A DNA stretch of 64,000 bases, taken from an uncultured Glaciecola sp. (lineage in GTDB: Bacteria > Pseudomonadota > Gammaproteobacteria > Enterobacterales > Alteromonadaceae). The stretch lies in contig CANMCE010000002.1 of the NCBI GenBank assembly GCA_947496235.1, positions 62,001 through 126,000 on the forward strand, written 5' to 3'. A model generated the notes under the pieces. It made no database searches, was not told the DNA's origin, and worked only from the letters and a program-made list of their open reading frames with translations. Both the position numbers and the translations under genes were made by a program. This document shows, piece after piece, positions 26,556 through 36,786 of the stretch (its first letter is position 1; the number at the start of each line of letters is the position of its first letter).

Positions 26556-26975
26556 ATGAATGGACAAGGTTTTCTAGGTAGAGGTTGGCAATTCCCTCCT
26601 GCTTTTTCAGCGACGAGCGGAGAAGTCTTAATGTCTGAGGATGAGCAAGATATTCAAGATAGTCTTAAAATTTTATTGGGCACAACCCAAGGAGAAAGAT
26701 TTTTAGTACCCAAATACGGTATGAACCTGCAACATTTACTATTCGATAATCTCAATACAACCGCTCGTACGTTATTGCGCGACAAAATCAAACGCACCTT
26801 ATTAGTCTACGAATCCAGAATAAATGTCATCGACGTTTTTCTAGATGATAGCATGCTGCAAGAGGGAAAATTGGTTATCCAAATAGATTATGTTGTACGT
26901 GCCAACAACTCCCGATTTAACTTAGTGTACCCATATTATTTGCATGACGGTACCGAAGTTTCGCCAGCGCTTTGA
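26556..26975 (+). CDS. eCIS baseplate gp25-like protein (Afp9-like)
   Basis: A 139-aa T4 gp25/IraD-fold protein that initiates sheath assembly at the baseplate. GFLGRGWQFPPAFSATSGEVLMSEDEQDIQDSLKILLGTTQGERFLVPKYGMNLQHLLFDNL shows the family motif including the ER of the EPR-like core (GERFLVPKYG). It lies 11 bases after the spike gene. No PAAR gene follows, where Afp10 would be expected. Confidence 0.94.
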   Translation: MNGQGFLGRGWQFPPAFSATSGEVLMSEDEQDIQDSLKILLGTTQGERFLVPKYGMNLQHLLFDNLNTTARTLLRDKIKRTLLVYESRINVIDVFLDDSMLQEGKLVIQIDYVVRANNSRFNLVYPYYLHDGTEVSPAL

Positions 26976-26990
26976 TAGGGACCTTGTCAT

Positions 26991-29900
26991 ATGTCACAGA
27001 ACTTTCAAACGCCTGATATCGTTCAACTTTTATTGCCTGAACAAGGTCGTAGCCGACCGCAGAGGCTGCCCCAAGGATTGGCCTCAGACTACGTAAAAAT
27101 CGATGAGCGCCAAGAAGCTGAATATTTTGATTTTATTAAGGAGTTGTCAGCAAAAATTAAGTTCTATTCGAACGATCCTGAAATTACAGATAACAATTGG
27201 GGAAATTTTTTCGATTTTGCACAGGGCCAGTCTGAATCTTGGTTTGAGCAGCATGATGGACAGATTTCACCTCACCTGAGTCTACTCAAGGTATTCGTTG
27301 AAAAATTGATTGAAGGGCCTATTCAGCAACAAAATACCTTTCTTAATTCCTATGTGAATTACTATTACCAAGACGTACTGAGATTCAGCAAAAACAAGGC
27401 TAGTCCAGATCATGCCCATGTGATAATCAGTTTAAAAAACGCCAGCCAACCTGTACTCATTTCCACCGAGCAAGCATTTTTAGCAGGTAAAGATGAGTTC
27501 AATAATCCCATCTTGGCCAACCCTACTATGGACACTGTCATAAACCTTGGCCAAATCGCTGAAAAACGCACTATTTATGTTGATGACCTAGATAAACCAG
27601 GTATTAAAATTGCACCCATTGCAGATTCTTTCGATGGATTGGGGGAAGATTTTCCAGAAGATAAAAAGGTCTGGTCTGGGTTTGGTCATCAAGACCTCAC
27701 TGCCTGTGAAATAGGATTTGCGCTTTCCTCTTCGTTGCTCAATTTAGCAGAAGGAGAGCGCGAGATTTCCATTGAGCTAACGCTTGCTAGCACATTAAGT
27801 AAGAATGAGACGAACTTTGACAGCGTTTTTAAGGTTTACCTTAGTAGCGAAGAGGGTTGGACACAAGGAGTGTTCGCATCTGCAGTCGCCAAAGGTAATC
27901 TATTAACCTTAACTGTCAGGTTAGATGTTGAAGCGCCGGCTATTGTCAATTATTCGCAAGATTTGCATGGATTTTCTTTAGACGCTAATGCACCAGTAGT
28001 TCAAGTCACTATTGATAGCGAATCAACACATCCTCTTTTGTCAAAAATATACAAAGCACACATTGACGAAGTCAAACTGCGCGTGGATGTGACCGGCGTT
28101 ACCAATATTCAAGCCAAGTCTGACGCTGGTCTCGTTTCCACCAACAGTGCTTTTTTTCCCTTTGGTACTAATCCTAAAGCCGGAAGCGAATTTTCAATTA
28201 CTAGCGACGAAATCTTTAGCAAACGCCTAGCTGAAGTTAAGGTTAACATTGAGTGGAAAAAAGCCCCTCGATATCTTTCTTCTATTTATACCGCTTATCA
28301 CGAGTATGAAACCCATGTGCCTGAATTACTCAGTAACGAGTATTTTACCGCTGATGCTAGTGTGGTGGACGGCAATAACAGAAACCTATCTCAGAGAAAT
28401 GTCAGTTTGTTCAGCACTTCGGATGCTAGAGCGCAACAGCAAATCACAGTCTCAGAGAACCCTCCCATAGGACCTAAAATTCTAAACTTCCTAGACTACA
28501 CCAGTGTTCTAGGCAGTTATCAAAGTCTGTGGGCGCAAAAACGCTATGGACAAATTTCGCTAATCTCTCCGATGTTCAGCGCGGTAAATACCAGCAAAAC
28601 TAAGAAAAAATACAATCGACGTTTGAGTTTTGTGTTAGATAAAAGTTTCTTCCACGAAGAGTATCGTAAAGCTTATGTGAAAAGTGTCATGGCCGCTAAG
28701 GATGTAGATTCAAGCATAGTGTCTGAGCCCTACACGCCTGAAATTGGCGCAATTTCAGTGGATTATCAAGCCTATACGCAAAGTGTAAAAATCGCAGGAA
28801 GCAAGTCGGCAGATTTTGCTAACGACGCAATTCGTTTTTATCACCTAGACTGTTTCGGACAGCGCCGCGAACATAGCTATCAGCGCAGCCAAATGCCGTT
28901 TGCAGTAGATCCGCGAGTGAGTTTATTTCCCTATAAAACTGAAAAAGGAAGTTTGTTGCTTGGGTTAGAGAATTTACAGCCGGGAGATAGCTGTCAGTTG
29001 CTCTTTAAAGTGGTAGAGGGAAGTGCTAATCCCAGTTTAGTACCAGCAGATATTACTTGGTCGGTACTCTGTGATAATTATTTTAAACCGCTAGATGAAA
29101 AATCCTTGATATTTGACCACACTCAAGGCCTGCAAACCACTGGTATTGTCAGAGTTATTTTTCCAAAAGAGGCTACTACTGAACACAGCTTAATGCCCAG
29201 TGGGTACCTTTGGATTAAATTAGCTATCACAGGGTCTGCTGCGTCGGTATGCCAGTTGGAAGACATTTTTGCCAACGCCATTGAAGTGGTAGCGGTGCAG
29301 GATGAGGCGCAGATGAATGCCACTAAGATTGCAAGTGGGGCAATTTCAAAACTGCAGAAAACGGTTTCTGCCATTAAAAAAATCGAACAACCCTTTGCTG
29401 GATTTGGAGGGCAGTCTGTAGAGTCTGATGATGACTTTGCAGCTCGTGTTTCAGCTAGATTAAGACATAAAGATAGAGCAATTACGTTGTGGGATTATGA
29501 GTCTATGATATTGGCCAATTTCCCACAGATTCATCGAGTAAAGGCTTTACCTCATGCTCGCCCCGGCCATTGGCAAGCACCTCAACACATTACGCTTTTG
29601 GTTGTACCTTATGTCGAAATGGAGAGCTCCTCAGAGCCTCTTACACCAAAAGTAAGTACTCACACGCTCGAATCTATCAAAGATTTACTCCTACAAAAAT
29701 CTGCCATGCAGGCGCAGCTTCATGTGGTTAATCCAAGCTATGTTTATGTAAGAATGCAGTTTCAAGTGCGTTTTATGCCAGGGATAGATTTTAATTTCTA
29801 TCAACAAGAATTAAATGATGCATTGGTGAGTTTATTTGCGCCCTGGACCAATGATTCTGCAAATGCTGAAGATACATTATCAAGTCCTAAATTTGGCGGT

Positions 29901-30095
29901 AGGGTATTTAAGTCAGTGGTAATGGATTTTATCGAAGAGTTGCCATATGTTGACTTTATTACCCAAGTGGTTATGCAAGCGTCTGAAGACGGTTCGGCAT
30001 TTTATGAAGATACTAATAGCTTGAAGGCAATGTCGCCGGATCAGATTTTAACTTCGGCATCTGAGCATCTTATTACGGAGGTGACAGATGACTGA
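26991..30095 (+). CDS. eCIS baseplate J-like protein (Afp11-like)
   Basis: A large baseplate wedge protein, 1034 aa, related to phage gpJ/T4 gp6. Its N-terminus has the FDFIKELSAKIKFYS and LLKVFVEKLIEGPIQQQNTFLNSYVNYYYQDVLRF pattern of the family. The C-terminal third carries the diagnostic FGGQSVESDDDFAARVSARLRHKDRAITLWDYESMILANFPQIHRVKALPH segment followed by LLVVPYV. The ATG at 26991 is 15 bases after gp25, and the stop overlaps the next gene by eight bases. It is expected to form the heterodimeric wedge with the next protein. Confidence 0.93.
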   Translation: MSQNFQTPDIVQLLLPEQGRSRPQRLPQGLASDYVKIDERQEAEYFDFIKELSAKIKFYSNDPEITDNNWGNFFDFAQGQSESWFEQHDGQISPHLSLLKVFVEKLIEGPIQQQNTFLNSYVNYYYQDVLRFSKNKASPDHAHVIISLKNASQPVLISTEQAFLAGKDEFNNPILANPTMDTVINLGQIAEKRTIYVDDLDKPGIKIAPIADSFDGLGEDFPEDKKVWSGFGHQDLTACEIGFALSSSLLNLAEGEREISIELTLASTLSKNETNFDSVFKVYLSSEEGWTQGVFASAVAKGNLLTLTVRLDVEAPAIVNYSQDLHGFSLDANAPVVQVTIDSESTHPLLSKIYKAHIDEVKLRVDVTGVTNIQAKSDAGLVSTNSAFFPFGTNPKAGSEFSITSDEIFSKRLAEVKVNIEWKKAPRYLSSIYTAYHEYETHVPELLSNEYFTADASVVDGNNRNLSQRNVSLFSTSDARAQQQITVSENPPIGPKILNFLDYTSVLGSYQSLWAQKRYGQISLISPMFSAVNTSKTKKKYNRRLSFVLDKSFFHEEYRKAYVKSVMAAKDVDSSIVSEPYTPEIGAISVDYQAYTQSVKIAGSKSADFANDAIRFYHLDCFGQRREHSYQRSQMPFAVDPRVSLFPYKTEKGSLLLGLENLQPGDSCQLLFKVVEGSANPSLVPADITWSVLCDNYFKPLDEKSLIFDHTQGLQTTGIVRVIFPKEATTEHSLMPSGYLWIKLAITGSAASVCQLEDIFANAIEVVAVQDEAQMNATKIASGAISKLQKTVSAIKKIEQPFAGFGGQSVESDDDFAARVSARLRHKDRAITLWDYESMILANFPQIHRVKALPHARPGHWQAPQHITLLVVPYVEMESSSEPLTPKVSTHTLESIKDLLLQKSAMQAQLHVVNPSYVYVRMQFQVRFMPGIDFNFYQQELNDALVSLFAPWTNDSANAEDTLSSPKFGGRVFKSVVMDFIEELPYVDFITQVVMQASEDGSAFYEDTNSLKAMSPDQILTSASEHLITEVTDD

Positions 30096-32649
30096 ATACA
30101 CCCTCGATAGCAAAGCGGTTGCAAACACAAATCTAGATCCAGTGCATATCTATAACCAAGGTATTGAACGACTAATTGCCTTAAGTCGGGACGTGTGGAG
30201 CGATTATAACAAACATGATCCTGGCATCACTTTTTGGGAAGTATTAAGTTATTTGACCACTGAGTTGGCCTATAAAACTGACTGGTCTGTGTCGGATATT
30301 TTGGTGGACGGTATTGAGCACGCAGATATAAGTGGCAAACAACATCTGCTCAACCAACATTTTCCTGCCCCAGACGTTATTTTACCCTCGGCGCCGTTAA
30401 CTCAAGCCGATTATCGAAAACTCATTGTTGATATACCTAATGTTAACAATGCTTGGCTCATTCCAACTACCGTTAATTTATTCTATGACAGTCTAGATGA
30501 ATCAGTCACTCTTTCAACTAGAAGCGGTAAAACCATTACTGAAATTAAGGTGGCTGGTGGTTATCAGGTCAAAATCCTTCTGGCAGAAGGTTTAAATAAA
30601 GCAGAAAAAGAGCAGGTGTTATCGGAGGTTGCAAATAAATTAGCAGCAAATCGCAACCTTTGTGAATGGTTCTATCCCCCCGAACTAGTTGCAAAACAGG
30701 GTTTTATTTTGTGTGGAGATATAGAAATTGAAGAAAATGCTGATCCTGTACAAGTCAGCGCTGATATTTGGTTCAGTGTGCAACAACATTTACTTCAACC
30801 TATACAGCACCAAACGCCCTCTGAAACAGTAGATAAGCTTGACTGGTCAGAGTCGCTGTTCAATGGTCCCCTACTGGAGCATGGCTATATCAGTGACCAA
30901 GATATTGCAAATTCCGCGCTTAAAACTCACATACGCCTCTCTGATATTATCAATATCATCATGGATTTACCGGGCGTGGTTGCAGTCAAAGAGCTGATCA
31001 TAAATCCCGAAGGGACAACAGAGCCTTTGGAAAACATTTGGGTGATTCCTGTCCAACCAGACAAACAAGCTTTGCTTAAACCACAACAAGGTAATCTTGC
31101 ATTCTATAAGCGTGAATTACCCACCTTTTACGATAAATCTATCGCGTTAACCGAATATAGAAAGTTGCTTAAAAATCTCCAAGACGCTAGCCAACAAGGA
31201 GTTGATTACTCATTAGATGCGCCCCTTTCTGAGAACAGAGAAATTATTGATTATCACAGCGTGCAATGGGATCTTCCCGCAGTATACGGGCTCAGCGAAG
31301 CCGGTTTGGGCGCCAATGCCACTAAATTGCGTAAAGCGCAAGTGTTGCAATTAAGAGGATTCTTATCTTTCTTTGATCAACTGGCGGCAAACTTTCTTGC
31401 CCAAACCCATCATATTAAAGACCTGTTGTCTTTAGACAAAGACCAAGTGAACAGTTATTTCACCCAAATTCCCCAGAGTATTGAAGATTGGCAAAAGCTA
31501 TATGGCACTGAATCGCAAGCGCTTTCAAATCTTCAGCAGCTAGTGCAAAACATAGATATTGATTTAGAACGACGCAACCGCTTCATGGATTTCATGGTAG
31601 CCAGATTCGGGGAGGATATGACCGGCCTTACAGCCATCATGTTAAACGCCTTTGAACCCAGTTGGCAAAAAACACTGAGTTATAAAATTGATTTTTACAA
31701 TGCGTTACCCGAGGTCAGCAAAAATCGCAGTCTAGGTCATAATCTGTCACTTAAACAAGAGGTCTGGAACACAGATAACGTGTCTGGTTTAGCCAAACGA
31801 TTGTGCCGTCTTTTAGGGATCAGTAATCACTCTCGGCGGAACCTTAGTGATATCGCCTTTGATATTTATGCTGAGATAGACACCACGCCTGATGATGAAT
31901 TTCGCTTCCGTATCCGCAATAAAATCGATGACAAAATATTGCTCAGTAGTAGTACCAATTACCTCACAAAAAATGATGCCAAAAAAGAAATGCGCATCGC
32001 CATTAAACTTGGTATGGAAGCTCAAAACTATGTGATCGCTAAGACGGTTGATAATCGATATTACTTCAACATTGTGGACGATACGCAAGAGGTTGTTGCT
32101 AGGCGCATAGAGTATTTTAGAACCTTAAGAGATTGCCGCCGGGCTATCCGCCAAGTTATTGATTATTTGACTATAAATTATAGCGATGAAGGTATGTATA
32201 TCTTCGAGCATTGGTGGTTGTTACCCGATAGTGACCAAGATTCTACTTTGCCAGTGTGTCTGGATCAATCATGCACAGAATGTGTAGACCCTTTTTCCTA
32301 TCAAATTCACATTATTCTGCCCGGATATGGAAAGCGCTTGGGTAACATGGATTTTAGGCGCTATTGCGAAGGGGTGATTAGAAGTGAAGTCCCTGCCCAT
32401 ATCATGCCCAAAATTTGCTGGATAGCGAAAGATCAAATGGCGCTGTTAGAACGCGCTTATAAAGATTGGCTATCGGTTTTTCAAGGTACTGCAAAAGCCA
32501 ATGCAAGCAAGAAAAAGCTCGCTTTGCTAGAAGCACTTAAACAATTACACAATATTTATCCCGTTGAAAACCTTCATGATTGCGATTCTGACGAAACAGG
32601 ATTTGTGATTGGAAGAACTGCGTTAGGGACACTTAAGGAGTCAACATGA
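30088..32649 (+). CDS. eCIS baseplate wedge protein (Afp12-like)
   Basis: A large (853 aa) baseplate component. The N-terminal motif DVWSDYNKHDPGITFWEVLSYLTTELAYKTDW (HDPGIT) is shared by Afp11/12-type wedge proteins. Residues about 606-695 resemble the DUF1508 (YegP-type) paired repeat: FRIRNKIDDKILLSSSTNYLTKNDAKKEMRIAI, YYFNIVDDTQEVVARRIEYF. The C-terminus has PAHIMPKICWIAKDQMALLERAYKDWL, typical of Bacteroidetes-type eCIS wedge proteins. Cys-rich patch at about 730-740 (CLDQSCTECVDP). Overlaps both neighbours. The Afp12 equivalence is inferred from order and the HDPGIT motif. Confidence 0.82.
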   Translation: MTEYTLDSKAVANTNLDPVHIYNQGIERLIALSRDVWSDYNKHDPGITFWEVLSYLTTELAYKTDWSVSDILVDGIEHADISGKQHLLNQHFPAPDVILPSAPLTQADYRKLIVDIPNVNNAWLIPTTVNLFYDSLDESVTLSTRSGKTITEIKVAGGYQVKILLAEGLNKAEKEQVLSEVANKLAANRNLCEWFYPPELVAKQGFILCGDIEIEENADPVQVSADIWFSVQQHLLQPIQHQTPSETVDKLDWSESLFNGPLLEHGYISDQDIANSALKTHIRLSDIINIIMDLPGVVAVKELIINPEGTTEPLENIWVIPVQPDKQALLKPQQGNLAFYKRELPTFYDKSIALTEYRKLLKNLQDASQQGVDYSLDAPLSENREIIDYHSVQWDLPAVYGLSEAGLGANATKLRKAQVLQLRGFLSFFDQLAANFLAQTHHIKDLLSLDKDQVNSYFTQIPQSIEDWQKLYGTESQALSNLQQLVQNIDIDLERRNRFMDFMVARFGEDMTGLTAIMLNAFEPSWQKTLSYKIDFYNALPEVSKNRSLGHNLSLKQEVWNTDNVSGLAKRLCRLLGISNHSRRNLSDIAFDIYAEIDTTPDDEFRFRIRNKIDDKILLSSSTNYLTKNDAKKEMRIAIKLGMEAQNYVIAKTVDNRYYFNIVDDTQEVVARRIEYFRTLRDCRRAIRQVIDYLTINYSDEGMYIFEHWWLLPDSDQDSTLPVCLDQSCTECVDPFSYQIHIILPGYGKRLGNMDFRRYCEGVIRSEVPAHIMPKICWIAKDQMALLERAYKDWLSVFQGTAKANASKKKLALLEALKQLHNIYPVENLHDCDSDETGFVIGRTALGTLKEST

Positions 32650-35309
32650 GTAGCGTCATAACAAGTCTCAAAGAAATATCGCAGCAGTACACGGTATTCT
32701 CCAAAGATCAGGTGTTAACTGATTCTCAGTTAAATAGCATTACGGACTATTTAGATGATCAAACTAGGCTAACCCGCACCGCATTAAGTGGTGTCGGCAT
32801 AATTGAGGGGTTAGTGGTAAGCGCCACTAATACTCAATGCTCTCTAAGTAAAGGCGTTGGTATCACCCGTGATGGTGACTTGTTCGCAAATTACGCTCCG
32901 ATCAGATTTGATCGTGCAAAGGAATTTCCTGATGACGGACCCGAGTATCCGCCTTTTATGAACGCTGAAAAGCGACTCCCCTTGTATCAGTTAGTCGAAG
33001 TCGGTGCTGATGATCCAAAAGCAGCCCCTATTTCACAACTCGATATAGCAATTCAAAACTGCTTGTTTATTTTGTTTGCTGAAAGCGTTATTGAAGATAC
33101 CGATATATGTACTGGCACAAATTGCGACAACGGTAGTCGCACCTATCATACGCGTATGCGAGTACTTGCTATCGATTTAAACTACGCAGAACTATTACGC
33201 TCGCCGAATTTAATTGCCTACCCTTCGGAACAAGAAGTAGCGCGCTTATATCCGCCTAGCATAACCTTTAATGCCTCAATTGATACGCAAACAGAATGGT
33301 TTAGCCGAGTACGTCAGCAGTGTGCCAATATTGGCAAACAATTAAATGCAGCTTTTTCATCATTCTGGCCGAACTACAAAGATTATTTATACCCTTACTT
33401 TGATGGCAACCCCAGTGAAACTTGGGCCGGCCGGCTTCAGGCCGCATTAGCGAAATCGAAAACAGAAAATGCTAGAAATCAATATTTGTACGAGTTTTTA
33501 AGTGACCTCTGTGACACATACAATGCATTAATAGATGCATTAGAAGAAGTGCGACCGGGACTTTTGGTTGGCGCAGATTCCGGAAGTAAGCATCTTCTGT
33601 TGGGAACTATTGGTGGCCAAGGATTGCGCTCTGAATTTATCGCGGCGCCTATTCATGCAAGACAAGCCATGCAACCTGTGCATTTTTATGTAAATAAACT
33701 GACAGAGCTTCTCGCCAGTTTTGGTTGGACCCGCATCAGTGCACTTAAAATTACTCCTTCAAGTCACGTAGAGCCTAGCTTGCCCGGCTATTACGGAGAA
33801 AATACCTTTAACCTTTGGGATTACGCAGCAACACAAAGCAATAAAACTCGCTATTTGTTAGGATACAATGCAGATAAAAATAACCCCAGAGGTGGTGCTC
33901 AAGCTCCCCTTGAACGACGCCAATCTGGGTTTGATTTCTATCGAATTGAGGGGGTTTTAGGCAAGACATTTTCAGCTACACAAAGTCAGTTGAAGCAGTT
34001 AATAAAACAATATCACCTGCCTATTTCAGTTACTGGCGTACTCATTGAAGGCAGTTTCAATGATGTCATTATTCCTATTCGACCTTTCACCAATAATTTC
34101 GGCCATCTGAAGCACATGTTCAAAAAGGATCTCAGTTATCAGTTACAAGATGTGACGAATTTCAGCACCAAATTTAAAAATGAAGTGGTGGAAAAATCCC
34201 AGCAACAACCCTTGGTAGACGGGGAAGATATAGATCTCAGCGACAAAGTACAAACCCGAGATAACGAAATAAGAAGCAAAGCGACTAGCGCTATGTCATT
34301 GCTTAAAAAAGATAAATTGAACACTGAAGAAAAGACAATGTTCAAAGCCGATCTTACTGCGGTGGTAAAGAGCGCAGGTATGTTCAAGTCCGATGTAGCC
34401 AGTGTTTCTACCACCCACTTTCCTACTATGTTTGATCAAATCATTACCAGTCCAACCATCCGCTGGATCGATTGGTTAGATATTTTGGCGGATGATGACG
34501 AAAAAACAGAAAAAGAAAAATCTCAATTACCCTCATTTTTAAGTGAGTTTCCCGGGTTTGAGGTCAGCAATGGGGTAGTGCGCGGAGGAACTTTCGTGTT
34601 GGTCTATAACTCAAGTGGCACTATTGTTGGTACTGGCATGTTATCTCACTATATTCCTATGCCCGTGGAGCGAGTGCCTTTATTGCCCAGTTTACCTAAA
34701 TTTGAGTTTCCATTGGATCAGTTGCGGGTGCCAGGCATTCAAGTAGCGCCATCCTTGGGCAAACGTTTCCTTGATTTTGGTTCTTCTGTTACTCAGCAAG
34801 TCGACGAGCGCTTTTCCAGTAATACTAATTACCTTGATGTGTTTAGAGATTCTATAGGCATAGTGCGCGATATTTATATGCCAGAGACATCTGTAATCAC
34901 GCCTCAGATTCCCGGTGACTACATTCCCATAGAAGATATTTTGGTTGATGGTGCCATGTCCAGCATGGCAGCCGCTGAAAAAGAGATACAATTTTTAGAT
35001 GACAGGATCGCAAGAGCGTCTTCGGCAAACGAAAAACAAGCTCTTGAGTCAAGAAAGCAACAAAAACAACAACAAATGGCTGAAGACATGGTGTTTGTAG
35101 CTAAGTATGTAGAGACCAATACCAGCATTTCCGCTGACAAAGGCAATCAAGTAATTGCAAATTTAGGCAAAACGGGTAAGTCCCTTTCAGGTAATGATCA
35201 AGCCATCGACATGGTAAAAGCTGAAGTCGAAAATGTGGCGAATGACAGTCAAAATGCGACCTTTAAAATGAACTTAAAAAATGTACTAGGTGCGAATTTT
35301 GGATTCTAA
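32646..35309 (+). CDS. eCIS-associated 887-aa protein, unknown (baseplate or fibre candidate)
   Basis: No named domain recognised. The N-terminus ITSLKEISQQYTVFSKDQVLTDSQLNSITDYLDDQTRLTRTALSGVGIIEGLVVS looks like a conserved module that recurs in eCIS loci of other marine bacteria. A four-Cys cluster sits near residue 155 (TDICTGTNCDNG). The C-terminal part (about 760-860) is coiled-coil-like and Gln/Lys/Glu-rich (EIQFLDDRIARA, ESRKQQKQQQMAEDM). No signal or membrane segment. It occupies the slot of Afp13 (fibre) between the wedge and tape-measure genes but lacks visible fibre repeats. Its ATG overlaps the previous stop by four bases. Confidence 0.75.
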   Translation: MSSVITSLKEISQQYTVFSKDQVLTDSQLNSITDYLDDQTRLTRTALSGVGIIEGLVVSATNTQCSLSKGVGITRDGDLFANYAPIRFDRAKEFPDDGPEYPPFMNAEKRLPLYQLVEVGADDPKAAPISQLDIAIQNCLFILFAESVIEDTDICTGTNCDNGSRTYHTRMRVLAIDLNYAELLRSPNLIAYPSEQEVARLYPPSITFNASIDTQTEWFSRVRQQCANIGKQLNAAFSSFWPNYKDYLYPYFDGNPSETWAGRLQAALAKSKTENARNQYLYEFLSDLCDTYNALIDALEEVRPGLLVGADSGSKHLLLGTIGGQGLRSEFIAAPIHARQAMQPVHFYVNKLTELLASFGWTRISALKITPSSHVEPSLPGYYGENTFNLWDYAATQSNKTRYLLGYNADKNNPRGGAQAPLERRQSGFDFYRIEGVLGKTFSATQSQLKQLIKQYHLPISVTGVLIEGSFNDVIIPIRPFTNNFGHLKHMFKKDLSYQLQDVTNFSTKFKNEVVEKSQQQPLVDGEDIDLSDKVQTRDNEIRSKATSAMSLLKKDKLNTEEKTMFKADLTAVVKSAGMFKSDVASVSTTHFPTMFDQIITSPTIRWIDWLDILADDDEKTEKEKSQLPSFLSEFPGFEVSNGVVRGGTFVLVYNSSGTIVGTGMLSHYIPMPVERVPLLPSLPKFEFPLDQLRVPGIQVAPSLGKRFLDFGSSVTQQVDERFSSNTNYLDVFRDSIGIVRDIYMPETSVITPQIPGDYIPIEDILVDGAMSSMAAAEKEIQFLDDRIARASSANEKQALESRKQQKQQQMAEDMVFVAKYVETNTSISADKGNQVIANLGKTGKSLSGNDQAIDMVKAEVENVANDSQNATFKMNLKNVLGANFGF

Positions 35310-36786
35310 TTTGCACCGCGTTAAACGTTTGCGATTTAACGCTTCTGTTAATTCTACAAACAATGGTTTTGCATTGCGCCAACTCTTGCAGTCCAGCGTG
35401 CCTGAGCTCGAGAGCGTTTTGAGTCATACGCTGGATCAAGAAATGCCGGTACAGGATTGGTTGTTCATTCCGAGTTTACATCTAGATATTGATCTGGCTG
35501 ATACACAAATGCAAGATCGTGAAGCCATACTAGATGCCATTCAAAAAGCACTGTTAAGCCAAATCGAAGGCGTAAAAAATGCCGTTAGGAGCACTAGCAA
35601 TCTAGCTTCTGGTGAATTTAGTGAAATTTTGACCAACCAAAATGGCAAAGCTGATAGAAATGCTAGTACCAAAAAACCAAAGGCTTTTAGTAATCAAGAC
35701 AATCTAATTGATGTGTTGTTTTACTACTTATCTGAGGGGATTTTGCCATGGTATCGCCAAACCGATAATGATATTGAACGCCAATGGAAAGGACTATTTA
35801 AAAATCAGCAAACGGTCAAAAACTGCAACCAGAAAATTCATTTGCAAAGCATGCGGGAGCGCTGGATACACCTGCTTATAACCCATACTGAAGACTTTGA
35901 ATTGTTAACTGTTATCTTAAATTCGGAGTTGATAAATCAAGAAACGGCTAAGTTATTGATTCGATTTTTCGAACAGCATACTCAATCAACAACGCACTCC
36001 GACATTATTAGTTTGCTTTTAGTGTTTACTGCGCCCAAATTAACTACTTTGGATAAGCGCTCCCTCGATCAAGCTGAACGAGCTATTTCAGTTCTATTCA
36101 AAAATGTTCAAGGCGTTAGCGCAAAATCTGAACTACAGCAAATTCAAAAAAGGCTTCTTAATGCAATTAGCAGCCTTGATGCCAACTCGCTGCCTGATTC
36201 TATCGCGCGGTCTCAAATCTTGGATACTCCACAAGTATCAGTTGAAACTAATCAGCCAAGATCACATGAAGAACAAGCAGGTGCTGAGATTATTTCGATA
36301 CCTTTTGCTGGGCTGATCTTACTGCACCCTTATATGTCTCGATTATTTAGCGGACAGGGATGGCTTGATGATCAAAAACAATTAAAAGCATCGGCAATAA
36401 ACACAGCAGCAAAAGCACTTTGTTATTTGAGCACTGGCAATGCAAGCCTACCTGATTACCAATCAGGCACCATAAAGCTATTGTTGGGATTACCGCTGGC
36501 CACATTTTTACCTTTAAATGAAGAACCATTAGAACAGAAAGTCATTCATGACTTAGATAACCTGTTGAGCAGTTTTATTACCCATTGGGGAAAAATTGGC
36601 AATATCTCTCATCAAGGGTTACGCGCCGGTTTTATGCATCGACAGGGGCTATTGCAACACACAGAAGAATACTGGCAATTGAGCATAGACAGAAAAGCCC
36701 ATGACGTATTACTGGATTTTCTTCCTTTTAGCATTTCAACAGTGAAACTCCCATGGATGCCACTACCAATTCACCTAACCTGGTAA
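35290..36786 (+). CDS. eCIS tape-measure/length-control protein (CIS_TMP, Afp14-like)
   Basis: A 498-aa protein with the two marks of the contractile injection system tape-measure family. The N-terminal segment is HRVKRLRFNASVNSTNNGFALRQLLQSSVPELESVLSHTLDQ, then WLFIPSLHLDIDL. The C-terminal segment is AGLILLHPYMSRLFSGQGWLDDQKQLKASAINTAAKALCYLSTGN. It is expected to set tube length. Start GTG 35290 overlaps the preceding gene by 20 bases. Compared with Afp14 it is short, which fits a shorter particle, but length rules are only partly known. Confidence 0.92.
   Translation: MRILDSNLHRVKRLRFNASVNSTNNGFALRQLLQSSVPELESVLSHTLDQEMPVQDWLFIPSLHLDIDLADTQMQDREAILDAIQKALLSQIEGVKNAVRSTSNLASGEFSEILTNQNGKADRNASTKKPKAFSNQDNLIDVLFYYLSEGILPWYRQTDNDIERQWKGLFKNQQTVKNCNQKIHLQSMRERWIHLLITHTEDFELLTVILNSELINQETAKLLIRFFEQHTQSTTHSDIISLLLVFTAPKLTTLDKRSLDQAERAISVLFKNVQGVSAKSELQQIQKRLLNAISSLDANSLPDSIARSQILDTPQVSVETNQPRSHEEQAGAEIISIPFAGLILLHPYMSRLFSGQGWLDDQKQLKASAINTAAKALCYLSTGNASLPDYQSGTIKLLLGLPLATFLPLNEEPLEQKVIHDLDNLLSSFITHWGKIGNISHQGLRAGFMHRQGLLQHTEEYWQLSIDRKAHDVLLDFLPFSISTVKLPWMPLPIHLTW

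Noticed and set aside
34000-35309. Assigning the 887-aa eCIS protein as an Afp13-type fibre
   Set aside because: No adenovirus-like shaft repeats or knob pattern visible; position alone is not enough.
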